The notes beneath the pieces are model-generated. The model saw nothing but the letters and a program-made list of their open reading frames with translations, was not told the origin of the DNA and made no database searches. This document shows, in pieces, positions 31,981 through 40,454 of a stretch of 64,000 nt of DNA. The stretch is from SIG622 sp045652245 (GTDB taxonomy: Bacteria; Bacillota; Clostridia; Oscillospirales; CAG-382). The stretch spans positions 1-64,000 of the forward strand of contig JAZRTY010000022.1 in assembly GCA_045652245.1 (NCBI GenBank), read 5' to 3'. Each line of letters begins with the position of its first letter. Positions within the stretch are counted from its first letter, which is position 1. The translations under genes were made by a program, and so were the position numbers.

Positions 31981-33954
31981 GTGAAAAAAATATTATATCT
32001 TCTGAATGTAATAATTTGTATGATTGCTTTATGTATCACAGTACAGGCAACAGGCGTTCTGATTGACGGTATACCTGTTCAATTTACCGATTCAGGTGGA
32101 TATCCTTTCATTGAAAACTCAAGAACACTTGTCCCGCTCCGTGCCACAATGGAGAGTTTTGGTGCAGAGGTTTTGTGGGAGGCACAAACGCAGACTGCGA
32201 TAGTAAAAAAGGATTCAACAACCGTGCGTTGCAGAATTGGTGAAAACTGTATATACAGAAATAATGTTAAAATAGAAAATGATGCCGCATCTGTAATAGT
32301 CGGTGGAAGAACCTATCTGCCAATCCGTGCAGTACTGGAAGCGTTTGGGGCAGAAGTCTCGTGGGACGGTAATGTTAATGTTATAAGTCCCGGCGGCGAA
32401 GCATACATTTATGAAGTTGAAAATACTCCATCGGTTACTAAAAACTACTGGAAAATCTGGACTGGCGCACTTGAAAAAAAGAATGCAGGCGATTATACCG
32501 GAGCCATAAAAGATATTACGTCAATTGCAAACATTTTTCTCAAAGAAAATACCAATGCCAGCAGAGCGATGCTCTTTAAGCACCTGGGCGAATGTCATTC
32601 ATATCTTAAGGATTACACGAAAGCATCCTCCTGTTTCAAGCGCGAAGGATATTACTGGAGTAACGAACCCGGAATGGAACAGAGTAGAATTGATGCTGTC
32701 AGACGTTCAAATCTAATTAAAACCAACACCCAGATTTATGTGAAAAGCTTTGATAAAGCTATGGGCGGAAGAATTGATTTCGGGACTGTATACGAACCGG
32801 ATGGAGGTATTTATCTCGGAGCTTATACAGAGGGTGACACAAATATTTATAACCCTTATGATCCCAATAAGTTTTATATGGATACATATCCGGATTTAAT
32901 TGAAAAAGATGTGGAATGTTATCTTTTGTATCTGCCTTACGGAATGGATATTTCAAATTATAATTCACATATACACAAAGCAATTGAAAAAGATAAAATT
33001 ATGCAAATCGCACTTGAGCCACACAGAGGGCTTGATGCAGTAAATAACTATGACGGGTACCTTGTTGCTCTTGCAGAGCACATGGAAAATTCCGGTGCGA
33101 AAATGATGCTTCGCTTTGCAGGTGAAATGAATGATACAACTTCTGAATGGTTTAGTACAGATACCGAGCTTTACAAGGAAAAATTCCGTATGGTAGCTGA
33201 TATTTTCCATACCTACGCACCGTCTGTTCCGATTATTTATGCACCGAATTTCTATCCGTCCGATACTATTGATGACTATTATCCCGGTGATGAATATGTG
33301 GATTATGTGGGGATTTCCTCTTATATGATGCATCAGCCGATAACAGACCCGTTAGGCAAGGGAGTAGACAGAAGCAGATGGAGCAGTCAGTTGGATGTTA
33401 TATACTCGCTGTACGGACACAAAAAACCCATAATAGTTGTAGAGGGTGGTGCATCTTATATGGATTATGATACCTGGGCAGATATCACCCCCTTTGCTTC
33501 ACGGCAACTTAAAGATTTTTATACGTATCTTCCGATAAAATATCCAAATGTCAAGTTTGCGTTTATTTTCAATTCTGACAGGGAAAGACAGAAATTCTCA
33601 CTCTCGAATAACCCGACCTACCTTGCAGCTTACAAAGAGGGGACGTCATCTGATTTGTATGTTACGTCGGAGAATTCTGCTTACAGTTATGATTACTATG
33701 AGCTTGGAAATAATGTAAAAGTAAAAGCAGAACAGACTGAACTTGCGTGTTTTGTGTCAACACCGTCGAATGATACAGCTTATGTGATTTATTATATAAA
33801 CGGAGTGCAATTGGGAGTAGTGTATTCAGCACCGTATTGTGTTCCTGTAAACTTTGCAGGCTTTGAAGGACAGAAAGTAAATGTAACGGTAAAGGCTTTC
33901 AATGCAGATAATATACTTGTAACCGATTACACAGTAAAAGTGATAGTTGAATAA
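31981..33954 (+). CDS. secreted stalk-domain protein with GH26-like catalytic domain
   Basis: The 657-residue protein starts at GTG 31981 after GGAGGCGAAATT. It has a signal peptide (to about residue 24), copper-amine-oxidase-N stalk domain (about 25-125), a short TPR-like linker region (about 140-230), a GH26-like TIM-barrel (about 240-560) and a C-terminal Ig-like domain (about 570-657). Candidate catalytic residues are E382 (RFAGEMN, acid/base) and E488 (IIVVEGG, nucleophile); their 106-residue spacing suits GH26. It is thus likely a wall- or surface-linked mannanase-like or related glycanase, but the substrate is unproven. Confidence 0.75.
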   Translation: MKKILYLLNVIICMIALCITVQATGVLIDGIPVQFTDSGGYPFIENSRTLVPLRATMESFGAEVLWEAQTQTAIVKKDSTTVRCRIGENCIYRNNVKIENDAASVIVGGRTYLPIRAVLEAFGAEVSWDGNVNVISPGGEAYIYEVENTPSVTKNYWKIWTGALEKKNAGDYTGAIKDITSIANIFLKENTNASRAMLFKHLGECHSYLKDYTKASSCFKREGYYWSNEPGMEQSRIDAVRRSNLIKTNTQIYVKSFDKAMGGRIDFGTVYEPDGGIYLGAYTEGDTNIYNPYDPNKFYMDTYPDLIEKDVECYLLYLPYGMDISNYNSHIHKAIEKDKIMQIALEPHRGLDAVNNYDGYLVALAEHMENSGAKMMLRFAGEMNDTTSEWFSTDTELYKEKFRMVADIFHTYAPSVPIIYAPNFYPSDTIDDYYPGDEYVDYVGISSYMMHQPITDPLGKGVDRSRWSSQLDVIYSLYGHKKPIIVVEGGASYMDYDTWADITPFASRQLKDFYTYLPIKYPNVKFAFIFNSDRERQKFSLSNNPTYLAAYKEGTSSDLYVTSENSAYSYDYYELGNNVKVKAEQTELACFVSTPSNDTAYVIYYINGVQLGVVYSAPYCVPVNFAGFEGQKVNVTVKAFNADNILVTDYTVKVIVE

Positions 33955-33988
33955 AATTACACAAAAATATATTAATGGAGGAATTTAT

Positions 33989-34516
33989 ATGAACAGTAAA
34001 AAAACATTCAAATTGGTTTTAGCAGCAGTATTTTGTGCTATGGTTTTTACAATGACCTGGATTGCCATTCCTGCCCCGTCGGTTGGTAATATCAATCTTG
34101 GTGACTGTATGATTATTTTATGTGCATTATTGCTCGGGAATTCCTATGCAGTACTGTCTGCAGGAATTGGAGCCGCACTGTGTGATCTGGCAAGTGGATA
34201 CACAATTTATGCTCCCGGTACATTTATAATCAAGGCACTTATGGTTATTGTAATTTTACTTATGAGAAAATACATATTAAAGGGCGATAAGCACATTGTT
34301 TTAGTTATTCTCGGAGTATGTGCCGAGCTTGTTATGGTTGCAGGATACCTCATATATGAGGCATTTGTCATAGGCTATGGAGTTGCTGCAATTATGAATA
34401 TCCCGTTTAACCTGATACAGGGTGTCGCTAATTTAATTGTTGCAATACTGCTTTATGTAATGCTGAAAAAAGCAGGGTTTGTAAAAATGATAAAAGAAAG
34501 TACAGATAAGAAATAA
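33989..34516 (+). CDS. ECF transporter S component
   Basis: The 175-residue membrane protein has about six helices. It has the S-component pattern: a basic start, FKLVLAAVFCAMVFTMTW, the VGNINLGDCMIILCALLLG loop and GAALCDLASGY. The substrate is unknown, and the energising EcfA/T genes are not in the window, so it probably uses a shared module. GGAGG before ATG 33989 makes this the start, 35 bp after the stalk-GH26 gene; the two are probably co-transcribed. Confidence 0.82.
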   Translation: MNSKKTFKLVLAAVFCAMVFTMTWIAIPAPSVGNINLGDCMIILCALLLGNSYAVLSAGIGAALCDLASGYTIYAPGTFIIKALMVIVILLMRKYILKGDKHIVLVILGVCAELVMVAGYLIYEAFVIGYGVAAIMNIPFNLIQGVANLIVAILLYVMLKKAGFVKMIKESTDKK

Positions 34517-34552
34517 TAACGTAGGAGTTTATTGGAATTTTTTTAAAAACTC

Positions 34553-34581
34553 TTGACAAACTTAAAATTTGGGTTTATAAT
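34553..34581 (+). promoter_or_regulatory. consensus promoter of aro operon
   Basis: TTGACA (34553-34558), 17-bp spacer, TATAAT (34576-34581). Transcription would start near 34588, 29 nt before the leader peptide ATG. Confidence 0.75.
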
Positions 34582-34616
34582 ATACACAACATTTTCAAAG
34601 AAAGGAAGAATCGCAC

Positions 34617-34700
34617 ATGACTACAATGCGCAATATTTACAACAATCGATTTTACTTTAGCCATCCATGCGGTTTTTCTGCCTTTGCAAAAAACTGTTAA
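34617..34700 (+). CDS. aro operon leader peptide, Phe/Tyr rich
   Basis: The 27-residue frame MTTMRNIYNNRFYFSHPCGF (then SAFAKNC) begins at ATG 34617, eight bases after GGAAG (34604-34608). It has six aromatic codons (Tyr 8, Phe 12, Tyr 13, Phe 14, Phe 20, Phe 23), including a run FYF at 34650-34658. It is followed by a terminator hairpin at 34752-34800. This is the layout of a translation-coupled attenuator for aromatic amino acid supply. No protein function beyond regulation is expected. Confidence 0.7.
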   Translation: MTTMRNIYNNRFYFSHPCGFSAFAKNC

Positions 34701-34800
34701 TCTGATGGCTTATCAGTCGTTGGATTCATACAGGTTGTAAGGTGAAGAGATAATCCGCATTGAGTTTGATTTCAGGATCAAAACCGTGCGGATTTTTTTG
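34663..34800 (+). promoter_or_regulatory. aro operon transcription attenuator
   Basis: Four segments are visible: 1, ATCCA (34663-34667, just past the FYF codons); 2, TGGATT (34721-34726); 3, AATCCGCA (34752-34759); 4, TGCGGATT (34787-34794) followed by a T run. Segments 1:2 and 3:4 pair, or 2:3 pair instead. A ribosome stalled on the FYF codons would cover segment 1, free 2 to pair with 3, and block terminator 3:4. An inner TTTGAT/ATCAAA stem (34765-34770, 34777-34782) extends the terminator. No T-box sequence is present. Confidence 0.65.
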
Positions 34801-34852
34801 TTTTTACAAAAATCAGCTGATATAAAGTAAAACAATGAGGAGATAGTAAATT

Positions 34853-35881
34853 ATGAATTTAGTATTTGAAAGAAAACTGCCGATACCGAAAGAAGTAAAA
34901 GAAATGTGTCCGTTGTCGGAAGATATAAAGAAATTAGTAGAGGATAGAGAAAAGGAAATTGCAGATATTTTCATGGGTAAGAATGACAAACTGATTTTGA
35001 TTATCGGGCCTTGCTCTGCCGATAACGAGGATAGTGTGATTGATTATATTGACAGACTTCGCACAGTTCAGGAAAAGGTCAAGGACAAAATCTTTATCAT
35101 TCCCCGGATTTATACCAACAAACCAAGAACAACAGGTGACGGTTATAAAGGAATGCTTCATCAGCCCAATCCCAATGAAAAGCCGGATATGCTCAAGGGT
35201 ATTATGGTGATAAGGAATTTGCATATAAGAGCAGCTAAGGAAACAGGTTTTACTTGTGCAGACGAAATGCTTTACCCCGAAAATTACAGGTATCTTAATG
35301 ATATTTTAGCATACGTTGCAGTTGGTGCCCGAAGCGTTGAAAATCAACAGCACAGACTCACTGCAAGTGGTATTTCTGTTCCTGTCGGAATGAAAAATCC
35401 GACAAGTGGAGATTTATCGGTAATGATGAATGCAATAACCGCCGCACAGCATAAGCATACCTTTCTTTATCGTGGTTGGGAAGTGCATTCTCAGGGCAAT
35501 CCTCTTTCTCACGCAATACTGAGAGGTTATGTAAACAAGCACGGACAGTCGTTGCCTAATTATCATTATGAGGATTTAGCGTTGCTTTGTCAGCTGTATG
35601 ACAAAGCAGGGCTTCAAAATCCAGGTGTTATTATTGATACAAACCATGCAAATTCGGGAAAACAGCCACTTGAGCAGATACGTATAGCAAAGGATGTAAT
35701 GCACAGTACAAGGCACGACAATGCTATAAAAAGAATAGTAAAGGGCTTTATGATTGAAAGCTATATCGAGGATGGTGCGCAAAAGGTCGGTGAATGTATC
35801 TACGGTAAATCTATAACCGACCCGTGTCTTGGCTGGGAAAAGAGCGAAAGGCTCATTTACGATTTGGCAGAGCTTGTATAA
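34853..35881 (+). CDS. aroF: 3-deoxy-7-phosphoheptulonate (DAHP) synthase, class I
   Basis: The first committed step: PEP plus erythrose 4-phosphate give DAHP, metal dependent. The 342-residue AroFGH-type (I-alpha) enzyme shows LIIGPCSADN, KPRTTGDGYKGM-like, VGARSVENQQHR and MIESYIEDGAQK in family order. Being the first structural gene, it follows the attenuator directly, so Phe/Tyr supply would limit entry to the whole pathway. Allosteric feedback sites were not assessed. A GAGGAGAT ribosome site lies before ATG 34853. Confidence 0.95.
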   Translation: MNLVFERKLPIPKEVKEMCPLSEDIKKLVEDREKEIADIFMGKNDKLILIIGPCSADNEDSVIDYIDRLRTVQEKVKDKIFIIPRIYTNKPRTTGDGYKGMLHQPNPNEKPDMLKGIMVIRNLHIRAAKETGFTCADEMLYPENYRYLNDILAYVAVGARSVENQQHRLTASGISVPVGMKNPTSGDLSVMMNAITAAQHKHTFLYRGWEVHSQGNPLSHAILRGYVNKHGQSLPNYHYEDLALLCQLYDKAGLQNPGVIIDTNHANSGKQPLEQIRIAKDVMHSTRHDNAIKRIVKGFMIESYIEDGAQKVGECIYGKSITDPCLGWEKSERLIYDLAELV

Positions 35882-35932
35882 AGAATGTTATTCAAAAATT
35901 AAAATATCAGAGAGTAAAAGAGGCACTTGAAA

Positions 35933-36985
35933 ATGAATAAAACAATTACACTCAAGGGTGTAAAAAAACCTTACGACATAATTATAGGCAAAGATATTTT
36001 AAATATAATTCCCGAAAAGCTAAAGGAACTTACAAAGGCAAAAACAGTCGTAATCATAACCGACGATAATGTTGATAAGCTTTATTCGGCTAAGGTTTCG
36101 GGACTGATTCAGAATTCCGGCTTTAAGACTCTGAAATTTGTTTTTCCTCACGGGGAAGCAAATAAAACAATGAAAACAGTATGTGAAATACTTGAGTTTA
36201 TGGCAGAGAACAAGGTGACACGTTCTGACGTTATTGTAGCACTCGGTGGAGGAATTGTCGGTGATGTATCGGGGTTTGCTGCTTCCTGTTATCTTCGTGG
36301 AATAGATTTTATCCAGGTGCCTACTACATTCCTTTCGGCAATTGATTCTTCGGTAGGTGGAAAGACGGGGGTAAACCTTACTTCCGGTAAAAACCTTGCA
36401 GGTGCATTTTATCAGCCGAGACTTGTTGTTTGTGATACTTCCACCTTTAATACCTTACCCAAAGAAAATTTCAAAGAGGGTATAGCCGAAGCAATAAAAT
36501 ACGGTGTGATATGTGACAGACCTCTTTTTGATATGCTTTCTGAAAATGATACCTGGGATACAGAAACAGTTATAGAAAGATGCGTTAGTATAAAGGCGCA
36601 AATTGTATCCGAGGATGAGTTTGATACAGGGAAAAGACAGCTTCTGAATTTCGGGCATACGGTAGGTCATGCTATTGAAAAGGCGACAGATTATAAAGTT
36701 TCTCACGGTATTGCAGTAGGAATAGGAATGGCGATTATTTCCAAAATAAGCGACAGCCTTTCCTGGTCAAAGGAAAACACCTATACGGACATTATAAAGT
36801 GTCTTGAAAACAATAAAATCCCGACAGAAACGACAGCTTTAAATGAGGAACTTTTATCGGCTATGGTAAATGATAAAAAAAGAAACGGAGATACAATAAA
36901 TCTTGTTATTCCGGAAAAAATCGGAAACTGTGTACTCAGAAGTATTGCTGTCTCCGAGCTTGAGGAAGTGTTAAAATGCAACTAA
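35933..36985 (+). CDS. aroB: 3-dehydroquinate synthase
   Basis: Converts DAHP to 3-dehydroquinate with NAD and a divalent metal. The 350-residue protein has GGGIVGDVSGFAASCYLRG (NAD/metal region), VPTTFLSAIDSSVGGKTGVN, the ligand-bearing KEGIAEAIKYG and HTVGHAIE segments. AGAGG near 35919-35923 fits ATG 35933 better than the TTG at 35927. The stop overlaps the aroA start by 10 bp. Confidence 0.96.
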   Translation: MNKTITLKGVKKPYDIIIGKDILNIIPEKLKELTKAKTVVIITDDNVDKLYSAKVSGLIQNSGFKTLKFVFPHGEANKTMKTVCEILEFMAENKVTRSDVIVALGGGIVGDVSGFAASCYLRGIDFIQVPTTFLSAIDSSVGGKTGVNLTSGKNLAGAFYQPRLVVCDTSTFNTLPKENFKEGIAEAIKYGVICDRPLFDMLSENDTWDTETVIERCVSIKAQIVSEDEFDTGKRQLLNFGHTVGHAIEKATDYKVSHGIAVGIGMAIISKISDSLSWSKENTYTDIIKCLENNKIPTETTALNEELLSAMVNDKKRNGDTINLVIPEKIGNCVLRSIAVSELEEVLKCN

Positions 36986-38241
36986 GAATAAAGCCTGTAA
37001 AGCCAAACGGTACTATATCAGCTATTGCTTCAAAGTCGGATGCGCACAGAGCGATTATTTGTGCAGGCCTCTCGGATACAAAAACAAACATACATATATC
37101 GCACCTGTCAAAGGACATTGAAGCAACTCTCGGTTGTATAAAGAGGATGGGTGCAGATTTTATAAATAAAGATAATGTATATGAAATAACACCTATCGGG
37201 CAGCTTGCTGAAAATCCTACATTAGACTGCAACGAGAGTGGCTCGACATTGAGGTTTTTATTGCCGGTTTTGTCAGCACTCGGGTGTGGTGCAACCTTTA
37301 AAGGTACAGGCAGACTACCTGAGCGACCAATGGAGCTGATTGTTGATTTATTGCGTGAGCACGGAAACAGCTTTTCAAGCTCAAAGCTTCCGATAACCGT
37401 GTCGGGAAAAACCACCCCCGGTACCTTTAATATAGCAGGAAATGTAAGCTCACAGTTTATATCGGGACTGCTATTTGCACTTCCGCTTCTCTCGGAAAAA
37501 AGTGTTATAAAACTCACTTCAAAATTGCAATCCTCGGCTTATGTCGATATGACACTTGACACACTTGCACGTTTCGGAGTGAATATAGACAGGACAGAGA
37601 ATGAGTTTATCGTAAATGCAAATGAAAAATATACCTCACCCGGTGAGTATATTGTAGAGGGCGACTGGTCGAATGCAGCATTCTTTATGGTACTTGGTGC
37701 TATCGGTGGAAGTGTTACAGTCAAAAACCTTGACAAGAATTCCTGTCAGAGCGATAAAATGATACTTGAAGTGTTATCGCTTGCAGGAGTCGATTATGTT
37801 GTCTCGGAAGATGCAGTAACAGTCAAAAAAAGTAAAATCAAACCGTTTGATTTTGATGTATCACAATGTCCGGATCTTTTTCCGGTGTTGTCGGTACTTG
37901 CAGCAGCAGCTGTGGGAAAATCAACCTTGTATAATGCAGGTCGGTTGAGAATCAAGGAAAGCGACAGAATAAAAACTGCAAGAGAGCTTCTTGAAAACCT
38001 CGGAGGCAGGGTTGCAGAAACCGAGGATTCCCTTATTATATACGGCAGTGGAAAGCTTACGGGTGGAACTGTTGATAGCTTTAATGACCACAGAATTGCA
38101 ATGTCGGCGTTTTGTGCAAGTGCGATTTGTGATAATGATGTAATTCTGGAAAATGCAAAAGCGATAGATAAATCCTATCCGTCCTTTATGGAGGATTTTG
38201 AAAAAATCGGAGGTGTTTTTGATGTCATCACAAACAGGTAA
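36976..38241 (+). CDS. aroA: EPSP synthase (3-phosphoshikimate 1-carboxyvinyltransferase)
   Basis: Adds the PEP-derived enolpyruvyl group to shikimate 3-phosphate. The 421-residue enzyme shows KSDAHRAIICAG (usual KS-x-SHR site), ESGSTLRFLLPVLSA, TGRLPERPMELI and IKESDRIKT, with DHRIAMSAF near the end. ATG 36976 overlaps the last codons of aroB, so coupling is expected. The changed KSDAH motif and Gly/Ala context may bear on class, which was not assigned with certainty. Confidence 0.96.
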   Translation: MQLRIKPVKPNGTISAIASKSDAHRAIICAGLSDTKTNIHISHLSKDIEATLGCIKRMGADFINKDNVYEITPIGQLAENPTLDCNESGSTLRFLLPVLSALGCGATFKGTGRLPERPMELIVDLLREHGNSFSSSKLPITVSGKTTPGTFNIAGNVSSQFISGLLFALPLLSEKSVIKLTSKLQSSAYVDMTLDTLARFGVNIDRTENEFIVNANEKYTSPGEYIVEGDWSNAAFFMVLGAIGGSVTVKNLDKNSCQSDKMILEVLSLAGVDYVVSEDAVTVKKSKIKPFDFDVSQCPDLFPVLSVLAAAAVGKSTLYNAGRLRIKESDRIKTARELLENLGGRVAETEDSLIIYGSGKLTGGTVDSFNDHRIAMSAFCASAICDNDVILENAKAIDKSYPSFMEDFEKIGGVFDVITNR

Positions 38242-39289
38242 AAAAATAAAGGTAAGTATATTCGGAGAATCCCACGGAACGGCAATTGGTGCTGTGGTGG
38301 ATAATCTGCCGGCAGGCGAGAGGATAGATTTTGATGAGCTTCAGAGCTTTATGGGACGCCGTCAGGGTGGAAATAACAAGTATTCAACCCCACGCAAAGA
38401 AGCAGATATTCCAGAAATTATATCCGGCATCAAGGATGGATATACAACCGGTGCTCCTCTTTGTCTTATCATAAAAAATGAGAATACACGTTCACAGGAC
38501 TATAAGGTAGATATACCAAGACCGGGGCATGCAGATTTTACTGCATTCACTAAGTATAATGGTTTTTGTGACCTGCGTGGTGGTGGACATTTTTCAGGAA
38601 GACTTACAGCCCCCGTTTGTGCTGCCGGTGGAATTCTGCTCCAGATACTGAAAAGACGTGGAATTGAAATAGTAGCACATCTTTTGTCGGTGGGGGAGGT
38701 TTGTGATGAAAAAATAAACAGCCTTATTCTTGACAAAGAACAGCTTGAGAAAATCAAAAGTGGTGTATTCCCTACATTTTCGACTGCTGCAGGAGAAAAA
38801 ATGCAGGATTCGATAATTGCTGCCAGAGAAGAAGGAAATTCTGTAGGTGGATGCGTTGAATGTGGAATATACGGACTCCGGGCAGGCATTGGCAATCCGA
38901 TGTTTGACGGAATTGAAAACGCAATAGCTTCGGCTGTTTTCGGTATCGGAGGAGTTAAGGGGATTGAATTCGGTGCCGGTTTTGAAAGCACAAAGCTTAC
39001 AGGTTCACAGAATAATGATGAATTTTATATGGACGGTGATACCGTAAAAACAAAAACCAATAATCACGGAGGCTTGCTCGGAGGAATTACTACCGGAATG
39101 CCGGTAGTGTTTGATGTTGCATTCAAGCCTACACCCTCTGTTTCTGTAAAACAGCAAAGTGTAAGCTTTTCAAAAAAAGAGGATACTGTATTGTCGGTAA
39201 CGGGAAGACACGACCCTTGTATTGCAGTTCGTGCTGTACCCTGTATCGAGGCAATATCTGCAATAGCAATAGCCGACTTTTTATTATGA
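38222..39289 (+). CDS. aroC: chorismate synthase
   Basis: Makes chorismate from EPSP with reduced FMN. The 355-residue protein starts FGESHGTAIGAVVDNLPAGE-like and contains FTKYNGFCDLRGGGHFSGR. GGAGG at 38208-38212 fits ATG 38222; the upstream extension to 38198 starts at TTG without a site. The gene overlaps aroA by 20 bp and is followed 11 bp later by pheA. Confidence 0.96.
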   Translation: MSSQTGKKIKVSIFGESHGTAIGAVVDNLPAGERIDFDELQSFMGRRQGGNNKYSTPRKEADIPEIISGIKDGYTTGAPLCLIIKNENTRSQDYKVDIPRPGHADFTAFTKYNGFCDLRGGGHFSGRLTAPVCAAGGILLQILKRRGIEIVAHLLSVGEVCDEKINSLILDKEQLEKIKSGVFPTFSTAAGEKMQDSIIAAREEGNSVGGCVECGIYGLRAGIGNPMFDGIENAIASAVFGIGGVKGIEFGAGFESTKLTGSQNNDEFYMDGDTVKTKTNNHGGLLGGITTGMPVVFDVAFKPTPSVSVKQQSVSFSKKEDTVLSVTGRHDPCIAVRAVPCIEAISAIAIADFLL

Positions 39290-39300
39290 GGTGAAGGGAA

Positions 39301-40443
39301 ATGTCTTTAGAAGAATTAAGAAAAGAAATTGACCGGGTAGATGATGAAATACTTGAGCTTTTTCTAAAGCGAATGGAAATTGCATCCAAGGTAGCAGACT
39401 ATAAAAGAGAGAATAATCTTTCAACCTTGCAAAAGGGCAGAGAGAGGGAGATTCTTAAAAAAGTAAGTGAAAAGTCTGGAAAAGAGATGGAAAACTATTC
39501 ACGGGAACTTTTTATCACACTTATGAATCTCAGCAAAAGCTATCAGGACAGAAGAAACGCAAGGGTAAACGGAGAGCTATCGGAAAAAATCAAAAATGCT
39601 CTTGAGGTAACTCCACGAATTTTTCCACAAACGGGGACTGTTGCGTGTCAGGGGATTGAGGGGGCATATTCGCAAATTGCCTGCGACAAGCTTTTTAAGG
39701 ACTCGGATATAAAATATGTAAAAACCTTTGAGGACGTATTTCGCGAGGTGGAGAGTGGTAGCTGCAGCTACGGAATTCTGCCTATTGAAAATTCAATTCA
39801 CGGAACGGTAATTGCTGTTTATGACCTTATGAAAAACTATAATTTTCATATTATCAAGAGCATAAAAGTGAAGATAAACCATGTTCTGATGGCAAACTGT
39901 GGCGCAAAGCTTTCCGGTATAAAAGAGATTATATCTCACGAGCAGGCACTCGGTCAATGCTCGAAATTCTTAAAAGCGTATCCCGATATAAAGATTACTG
40001 TCTGTGAAAATACGGCAGTTGCGGCAAAGCTCGTCAAGAATTCGGGCAGAACAGATATTGCGGCAATATCTTCACCCGACTGTGCAGAAATCTACGGACT
40101 TTCGGTACTTAACGATAAAATTGCAAATTCCGACAGTAATTTTACAAGATTTATCTGCATTTCAAAGGAGCTGCTGATTTATCCGGGTGCTGACAGAATA
40201 AGTATTATAATGAATCTCCCACACACACCGGGAGCACTTCACAGTACAATTTCAAAATTTGCAATGGCAGGACTCAATCTTACAAAGCTTGAATCAAGAC
40301 CTATTGCAGGCAGGGATTTTGAGTTTTCCTTCTATTTTGATCTTGAAGCATCAATATATGCGCAAGAAACAGTTGAAATTTTAGACGAGTTGGCATCGGG
40401 AAATAATAACTTTATTTTCCTTGGAAGCTATCTTTTGTCATAA
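39301..40443 (+). CDS. pheA: bifunctional chorismate mutase/prephenate dehydratase
   Basis: A P-protein of 380 residues. It has an AroQ-type chorismate mutase (residues 1-85, LRKEIDRVDDEILELFLKRM), a prephenate dehydratase (about 110-290, with ACQGIEGAYSQIA and NSDSNFTRF) and an ACT regulatory domain (about 300-378) with the ESRP motif that binds Phe for feedback inhibition. It commits chorismate to phenylpyruvate. Presence in the operon explains Phe control. GAGGTGAAGG precedes the ATG; the stop abuts the next gene. Confidence 0.95.
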   Translation: MSLEELRKEIDRVDDEILELFLKRMEIASKVADYKRENNLSTLQKGREREILKKVSEKSGKEMENYSRELFITLMNLSKSYQDRRNARVNGELSEKIKNALEVTPRIFPQTGTVACQGIEGAYSQIACDKLFKDSDIKYVKTFEDVFREVESGSCSYGILPIENSIHGTVIAVYDLMKNYNFHIIKSIKVKINHVLMANCGAKLSGIKEIISHEQALGQCSKFLKAYPDIKITVCENTAVAAKLVKNSGRTDIAAISSPDCAEIYGLSVLNDKIANSDSNFTRFICISKELLIYPGADRISIIMNLPHTPGALHSTISKFAMAGLNLTKLESRPIAGRDFEFSFYFDLEASIYAQETVEILDELASGNNNFIFLGSYLLS

Positions 40444-40454
40444 TGGAGATTACT

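Noticed and set aside
34553..34581. Sigma-A consensus hits taken as proof of transcription
   Set aside because: They are well spaced (17 bp), but a computer screen of such hits has a background rate I cannot run; confidence is kept moderate.
34801..34852. T-box upstream of aroF
   Set aside because: No T-box core (GGTGGTACCGCG-type) sequence occurs; the hairpin pattern fits leader-peptide attenuation better.
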